The notes under the pieces were generated by a model. The model did not search any database and had not been told where the DNA came from. It saw nothing but the letters and a program-made list of their open reading frames with translations. DNA of 10,253 bases from JBFJWR01 sp041623535. GTDB taxonomy: Bacteria; Pseudomonadota; Gammaproteobacteria; Pseudomonadales; JBFGWM01. Below, piece after piece: positions 6,268-10,253 of this stretch (position 1 is the first letter of the stretch; each line of letters starts with the position of its first letter). The stretch lies in contig JBFJWR010000081.1 in the NCBI GenBank assembly GCA_041623535.1, positions 1 through 10,253 of the forward strand. Direction: 5' to 3'. A program made the translations under genes and the position numbers.

Positions 6268-9193
6268 CCAGCAGGGTCAGGCCGACCGCCAGCGTTGATC
6301 CGTCTTCGCGACTGAGCCGGGACATGCTGAGCGCGGATTCTGCATTTCGCCACAGGTCCTGGTTCATGGCATAGGCTGCGTCGGTGACTCGATTGCCGGT
6401 CACAAAATTCTGTAGGTCCCGGGCAAAAATTTCTCTTGCCGGCGCCGCGAACAAGCGTGCAACCGGGCTGCCGATGATTTCTGCGCCCGGCGCAGTAAGC
6501 AGCTGCAGCGCAGCCAGGTTGGCCTCAATGATCGTGCCATCGGAATCAATGACCAGGATCGGATTCGAATTCCTGCTGAACAGCCAGGCCATGACTTCGA
6601 GGCGCTGTTGCGATTCCTTCAGGCGATTGATGTTGACGAAGGTCAGGGCCAGGCCGTCCACGACGTTGTCCCGGGTACGGTAGGGCAGAATCCGCATCAG
6701 GTAGTGTGTGCCGGACTCGGTTCGTACCTCCTGCTCGTGCAGTTTCAGATGCTTGAGCGTTGCCCTGCAGTCAGCCACCAGTTGTTCGTAAAGCAGCGTG
6801 CAGGCCAGCTCCGAAATCGGGCGGCCTATGTCGCCGGGCCGCAGTCGGATGAGGTCCTGTGCCTGTTCGGTATAGCGCCTGATCTGCAAATCGGTGTCCA
6901 GGAATACCGTTGCGACATCGGCGCTGTTGAGCAGGTTCTGCATATCGTCATTGGCCTGCGACAGGGCCTCCACTTTCAGGTGCAGTTCGACGTTGACCGA
7001 GGAAAGTTCTTCATTGAGGGATTGCATTTCTTCCCGGGAGGTTTCCAGCTCCTCGTTGGTGGACTGTAATTCTTCGTTGGTGGATTGCATTTCCTCGTTG
7101 ATGGAGCGCAGTTCTTCGTTGGCAGATTCCAGTTCTTCCTGCGTGGCCTGCTGCGTTTCCTTCATGTAACGCAGTTCCGCCTCAAGCGAGGCGGTTTGCT
7201 CGGTGCTGCTTTCAATGGTCGGGCGGACCCCGGCGCTGGCATTGCCGGTTTCATCCGCTACGGGCGTGAAAGTCACCAGCAGCAGGCCGCGCATGGACAC
7301 CGGTTCATCCATTCTGCAGACAGTCAGGCGGGTCGGGGTCGTGTTGCCGTCCCGCTGCGTATGCAGGATTGTGCGCTCCACCGGTTGTCCGTCCGTTGTG
7401 ACCGAGCGGATTGCCGTCGCGAGGTGGGCACAGAGTCCTTCCCGTGCCATATCCAGCAGGTTGTTGCGCGGCTGCCCGGGGTTGGGTTCCAGGAAGTCGC
7501 CACTGCGGCCATGGATGTACACGATATCTCCACGTGTATTTGCCACCACGCTGACCGGTGCAAACCGGGCCAGCAGCATGCGCTCTATGACTGCGGACAA
7601 CGGCGGAGCAGGCTTGTTCTGCCCACGGGGGGGCAGGTTGCGGCTTGCCGGTGGGAAAACAGGGGTCTGGGGTGGCAGTGGGTACGGAACGCCAATGCGC
7701 TGATAGATTCTCCAGCGCTGATCGAGCGGTGTGAACAGTTCGGAAAATCCTCCCACCGACTCTGCGGATCCCAGGAACAGCAGCCCGTTGGGTCTGATTG
7801 CATAATGAATGATCGGCATCAGCCTTTTCTGTAATTCCGCATCCAGGTAAATCATCAGGTTGCGACAGATGACCATGTCCAGCCGCGTAAAGGGCGGATC
7901 CCGGGTTACGTTCTGCGTGGCAAAGATCAGCATGTCGCGAATGGCCTTGTGAATGCGATAGCCATGCGCCTCTTTCTGGAAATCACGCGCCAGGCGCTCG
8001 GCCGGGACATCAACGGCAATGCCGTCCGGATAATGTCCGCCACGTGCGAACGTCAACGCCTCTTCGTCGATGTCGGTGGCAAACACCTGCACCTTGAAGT
8101 GCAGATTGAGCGCTTCCATGCGTTCCCTGATCAGGATGGCAATGCTGTAGGCTTCTTCCCCGGTATGGCAGCCAGCCACCCAAACCCGCACTTCGCCGGT
8201 CTCGGCCGCGGATGACAGCAGTGCGTCCAGTGGCTCGACCAGCGCTTCCCAGGCTTTTTCATCGCGAAAAAAGTTGGTCACGCCTATGAGCAGTTCCTGA
8301 AACAGCAGGTCAAGCTCGTGCGGATTTTCCTGCAGGTAGCGGACATAGTGCCTGGTGCGCGTGATCTGGTGGACCTTCATGCGCCTTTCAATGCGACGGG
8401 TCAGGCTGTTGGCCTTGTACCCGGAAAAATCATGCCCGGTGCGATCGCGCATCAACAGCAGGATCTTGTGCATCGACGGTGTGTCATTTTCAACTGCTGC
8501 ATCTTCGCTGCCGGACGCGATTTGTTGCCCGCTGCTGATGTATGCAGTCAACTGCAGGTGCATCCCGGCGGGCGCCAGTACGAAATCTGCCAGTCCTGCC
8601 GAGATCATGTTGGCCGGCATGTTGTTATAACGGGCAGAGGCAGGATCCTGCGCGATCACCAGTCCTGACGCGGCCTTGATTGCGCGACATCCGAGCGTCC
8701 CGTCGCTGCCGGTGCCGGACAGGATGATGCCAACCGCGCATCCTTGCTGATCCTGTGCCAGGGAGCGGAAAAAATAATCGATGGGCAGGCGGGGCAGGTC
8801 GTCGCGGATGACTCCCATCTTGTGCAGCACGCCATTAAGAATCGCCAGTTGGGAGCCGGGTGTTTCGACGTACACATGGTTGGGCTCAACGCGTTGGCCA
8901 TCGACCGCATTGACCACCGGCATGCCGGTCTCCCTGCTGAGCAGTTCGGCGAGCAGGCTTTGATGGTCGGGATGCTGATGGGTAACCACGACGAAGCCGG
9001 CGCCGGTGTCGGTGGGCATGTTCTGAAACAGTTCCTGCAGCGCTTCGAGGCCGCCTGCGGAGGCGCCGATGCCGACGATAGGGAAATGTTTCCGGGTCTT
9101 GGCGTCTGTGGCCACGGCTTCCGTGGCAGGTGCGGCGGTCGGCTTCTCGCCGGTTGCCACCGGTTTATTCCGGCTGCGTGGCTTTTTGCTCAT
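6242..9193 (-). CDS. CheB-CheR-PAS hybrid protein (methylesterase/methyltransferase sensor) without kinase domain
   Basis: The 983-residue protein has, in order, a CheB methylesterase domain (about 36-220), a CheR methyltransferase domain (about 240-500), a PAS-like segment (about 535-645), a heptad coiled coil (686-741), a second PAS (about 748-858) and a third PAS (about 864-975). The CheB catalytic triad is visible: S45 (GASAGG), H72 (THQHP) and D164 (GSDGTLG). CheR shows the SAM loop GCHTGEEAYS (341-350), the acidic ATDID (372-376) and VICRNLMIYL (441-450). There is no REC domain before CheB and no C-terminal kinase, although many relatives are fused to one; the kinase is the next, overlapping gene. 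In chemotaxis these activities add and remove methyl groups on receptor glutamates, but no chemoreceptor gene is in view, so the target here is unknown. The ATG at 9193 has only a weak ribosome binding site. A 120-base gap separates it from the regulator gene and holds no clear promoter or terminator. Confidence 0.95.
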   Translation of the reverse strand: MSKKPRSRNKPVATGEKPTAAPATEAVATDAKTRKHFPIVGIGASAGGLEALQELFQNMPTDTGAGFVVVTHQHPDHQSLLAELLSRETGMPVVNAVDGQRVEPNHVYVETPGSQLAILNGVLHKMGVIRDDLPRLPIDYFFRSLAQDQQGCAVGIILSGTGSDGTLGCRAIKAASGLVIAQDPASARYNNMPANMISAGLADFVLAPAGMHLQLTAYISSGQQIASGSEDAAVENDTPSMHKILLLMRDRTGHDFSGYKANSLTRRIERRMKVHQITRTRHYVRYLQENPHELDLLFQELLIGVTNFFRDEKAWEALVEPLDALLSSAAETGEVRVWVAGCHTGEEAYSIAILIRERMEALNLHFKVQVFATDIDEEALTFARGGHYPDGIAVDVPAERLARDFQKEAHGYRIHKAIRDMLIFATQNVTRDPPFTRLDMVICRNLMIYLDAELQKRLMPIIHYAIRPNGLLFLGSAESVGGFSELFTPLDQRWRIYQRIGVPYPLPPQTPVFPPASRNLPPRGQNKPAPPLSAVIERMLLARFAPVSVVANTRGDIVYIHGRSGDFLEPNPGQPRNNLLDMAREGLCAHLATAIRSVTTDGQPVERTILHTQRDGNTTPTRLTVCRMDEPVSMRGLLLVTFTPVADETGNASAGVRPTIESSTEQTASLEAELRYMKETQQATQEELESANEELRSINEEMQSTNEELQSTNEELETSREEMQSLNEELSSVNVELHLKVEALSQANDDMQNLLNSADVATVFLDTDLQIRRYTEQAQDLIRLRPGDIGRPISELACTLLYEQLVADCRATLKHLKLHEQEVRTESGTHYLMRILPYRTRDNVVDGLALTFVNINRLKESQQRLEVMAWLFSRNSNPILVIDSDGTIIEANLAALQLLTAPGAEIIGSPVARLFAAPAREIFARDLQNFVTGNRVTDAAYAMNQDLWRNAESALSMSRLSREDGSTLAVGLTLLDVADHAAR
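6971..7138 (-). repeat. Eight heptads of the type EE(L/M)xSxN in the coiled coil
   Basis: Residues 686-741 of the CheB-CheR-PAS protein are eight back-to-back seven-residue units, such as EELQSTN, EELETSR and EEMQSLN, giving a 21-base period in the DNA. The last unit (VELHLKV) is degenerate. It is a signalling coiled coil joining the methyltransferase half to the PAS half, and this heptad string is typical of the family. Confidence 0.9.
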
Positions 9194-9313
9194 GTGTCGT
9201 CAGGGCGTTCCGGTGAGTGGGCCCGACACGGAATGCGTCGCCCAGTGTGCTTTCATCACTGAGGCAGGCCACGGTTCTTGTGATTGAAATGACGCCGCCT
9301 TGTTGAGCGTGCA

Positions 9314-9967
9314 TCAGCAGTGTTCCAGCGTCCATTGCAGCGCTGCGCGCTGTAGTTCTGCACTTGATTCGATATTCAGTTTTGTTCTTATTGTTTCCAG
9401 GTGGGAAGCGATGGCTGTCGAATTGATGCCCAGGTTGTCGGCGATCACTTCCACTGCCGTGCCAATTCCCAGTCGCACAAACACATCCGTTTCCGTCCTC
9501 GTCAGCGCGTGGATATTCTTGTGATTGGGGTCGTTTCCGATCTCCAGTGCCGCACGCATGAGATTCTGTGTCATCGCCCTGCTCAGGTACAGCCGGCCGG
9601 CCATGATCTCGTGGACAGCGGTGACGATCTCCTCGCCACAATGAAATTTATCCATGTAGCCGGATGCACCCATCTGCAGCGCTTTCCTGGCGCAGAGGTT
9701 TTCGTCGTGCGCGGATATCACGAGGATCCTGACATGCGGGCATTCTGCGCGGATGTGTTCAATCAGCTCGAATCCACTGCCGTCGCCGAGTGACAGGTCG
9801 ACCATTGCGAGGTCGGGCGTATAATGCTGCAGCTTGGTTTTTGCTTCCGCGAGGCTCGCGGCCTCCCAGCAGAGGTGCATGTCGGGTTCGTCGTCCAAAC
9901 ATGCGCGTAGACCATCCCGCACGAGCGGATGGTCATCCACTACCAGGATGCGTGTTACCTGAGTCAC
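9314..9967 (-). CDS. NarL/FixJ-family two-component response regulator
   Basis: The 217-residue DNA-binding regulator has a receiver domain at about 5-120: acidic pocket D11/D12 (VVDDH), phosphoacceptor D57 (MVDLSL), S85 (VISAHDE) and K107 (GYMDKF). A LuxR-type helix-turn-helix spans about 155-210 (LTRTETDV to ESSAELQ). The recognition helix departs from the common TVKNH pattern (here TAIASHLE), so the target site may be unusual. The start is GTG at 9967, chosen because it gives the normal receiver N-terminus; a modest GGA lies about 8 bases upstream. A likely promoter is 51-80 bases upstream. The downstream genes encode the CheB-CheR-PAS protein and a HisKA_3 kinase, the family that normally partners NarL-type regulators, so the three probably form one pathway. 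The genes it controls are unknown; the operon starting at 4806 is a candidate by position only. Confidence 0.95.
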   Translation of the reverse strand: MTQVTRILVVDDHPLVRDGLRACLDDEPDMHLCWEAASLAEAKTKLQHYTPDLAMVDLSLGDGSGFELIEHIRAECPHVRILVISAHDENLCARKALQMGASGYMDKFHCGEEIVTAVHEIMAGRLYLSRAMTQNLMRAALEIGNDPNHKNIHALTRTETDVFVRLGIGTAVEVIADNLGINSTAIASHLETIRTKLNIESSAELQRAALQWTLEHC

Positions 9968-10017
9968 TGGGTATTCCGATGGCCGTGTTGCGAGACGTAT
10001 TGATAGCTCACTGTAGC

Positions 10018-10047
10018 ATTATTCGCAGGGTGGATAGAGGGTAACAA
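10018..10047 (-). promoter_or_regulatory. Candidate sigma70 promoter for the response-regulator gene
   Basis: Read on the minus strand, -35 is TTGTTA (10042-10047, 4 of 6 matches), followed by an 18-base spacer and -10 AATAAT (10018-10023, 5 of 6 matches). It lies in the 100-base gap between the DUF3465 stop and the GTG start and would give an untranslated leader of about 45 bases. It is the best promoter match I found in the window, though it was spotted by eye. Confidence 0.45.
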
Positions 10048-10067
10048 GACTCCTTTGATCCTTTTTT

Positions 10068-10253
10068 TCAGCGGTAGCGCTGGCCGCGATGCCGCAACCA
10101 CCCATCCGGGTGCCGGCCGCGCGGGTCATGGTGGGTCCAGTGCAGCACGCCGCCCCGGTCGTTCCATTCATACTCGCCAAAAAAGTGCACCTGGTCGCCC
10201 GGCTCAAGGTTGGGTATGCGCGGTGCCAGGTCGATGTTGTGCGCAACCAGCAC
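10068..10253 (-). CDS. DUF3465 domain protein (partial, C-terminal 61 residues)
   Basis: The frame is open from the right window edge to a TGA at 10068-10070; the N-terminus lies outside. The visible part carries the DUF3465 signature LVAHNIDLAPRIP, then GEYEWND, GGVLHWTHHDPRGRHP and a final GWLRH. Family members are small proteins, often with a signal peptide (not visible here), and have an OB-like beta-rich fold of unknown function; the dense His/Asp/Trp motif suggests nucleic-acid or metal binding, which is inference. The GTG at the window edge is an internal Val codon, not a start. After the stop comes AAAAAAAGG with no hairpin, so no intrinsic terminator is seen, and read-through into the regulator gene 100 bases on is possible. 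Confidence 0.85.
   Translation of the reverse strand: MLVAHNIDLAPRIPNLEPGDQVHFFGEYEWNDRGGVLHWTHHDPRGRHPDGWLRHRGQRYR

Noticed and set aside
6971..7138. The 21-base period as a tandem DNA repeat or mobile element trace
   Set aside because: It is explained by protein heptads (EELxSxN) that are typical of CheB-CheR-PAS proteins.
9165..9641. A 158-codon minus-strand frame overlapping the regulator and the CheB-CheR gene
   Set aside because: It crosses two well-supported genes in another frame and has no recognisable domain.
10061..10067. Run of seven T on the plus strand as an intrinsic terminator
   Set aside because: No stem-loop precedes it on the plus strand, and no plus-strand gene ends there. 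On the minus strand it is an A-run.
10251..10253. GTG at the window edge as the start of a 61-residue gene
   Set aside because: DUF3465 proteins continue upstream of this point, so the codon is an internal Val and the gene is simply cut by the window.

Overview
The window reads as chromosome of a GC-rich Gram-negative proteobacterium, most likely a gammaproteobacterium. This is inferred from the NarL-type two-component genes, a CheB/CheR/PAS fusion, a membrane class III adenylate cyclase, a DUF3465 protein and a signal-peptide-bearing envelope protein; no marker gene fixes the species. Every gene I can support lies on the minus strand, so transcription runs from high to low coordinates. No stretch without a gene exceeds 140 bases, and I saw no rRNA, tRNA, insertion sequence, CRISPR array or prophage gene.

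Right part (about 4945-10253): the end of a DUF3465 gene, a plausible sigma70 promoter, then a signalling set. This comprises a NarL/FixJ response regulator (GTG start), a 983-residue CheB-CheR-coiled coil-PAS protein without a kinase domain, and a PAS/HisKA_3 histidine kinase whose start overlaps the end of the CheB-CheR gene. In many relatives the kinase is fused to the CheB-CheR-PAS protein; here it is a separate, overlapping gene. The simplest reading is one pathway: sensing by the PAS modules, phosphotransfer from kinase H242 to regulator D57, and a transcriptional output, with the methylation enzymes acting on an unknown target.

Left part (about 477-4806): a second run of minus-strand genes. 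It starts with a 79-residue protein and, 3 bases later, a 397-residue all-helical protein built from three gapless 89-residue repeats. After 132 bases come a membrane-anchored class III adenylate cyclase and, 22 bases later, a 505-residue lipoxygenase-like protein. The lipoxygenase call rests on the HxxxxH pair, the HxxxH pair, a C-terminal Val and an Ala at the expected stereocontrol position. It has no signal peptide and no PLAT domain. A cAMP-producing enzyme paired with a putative intracellular lipid dioxygenase, preceded by an uncharacterised repeat protein, is the most unusual part of the window.

The left edge holds the first 124 codons of a secreted protein of unknown function.
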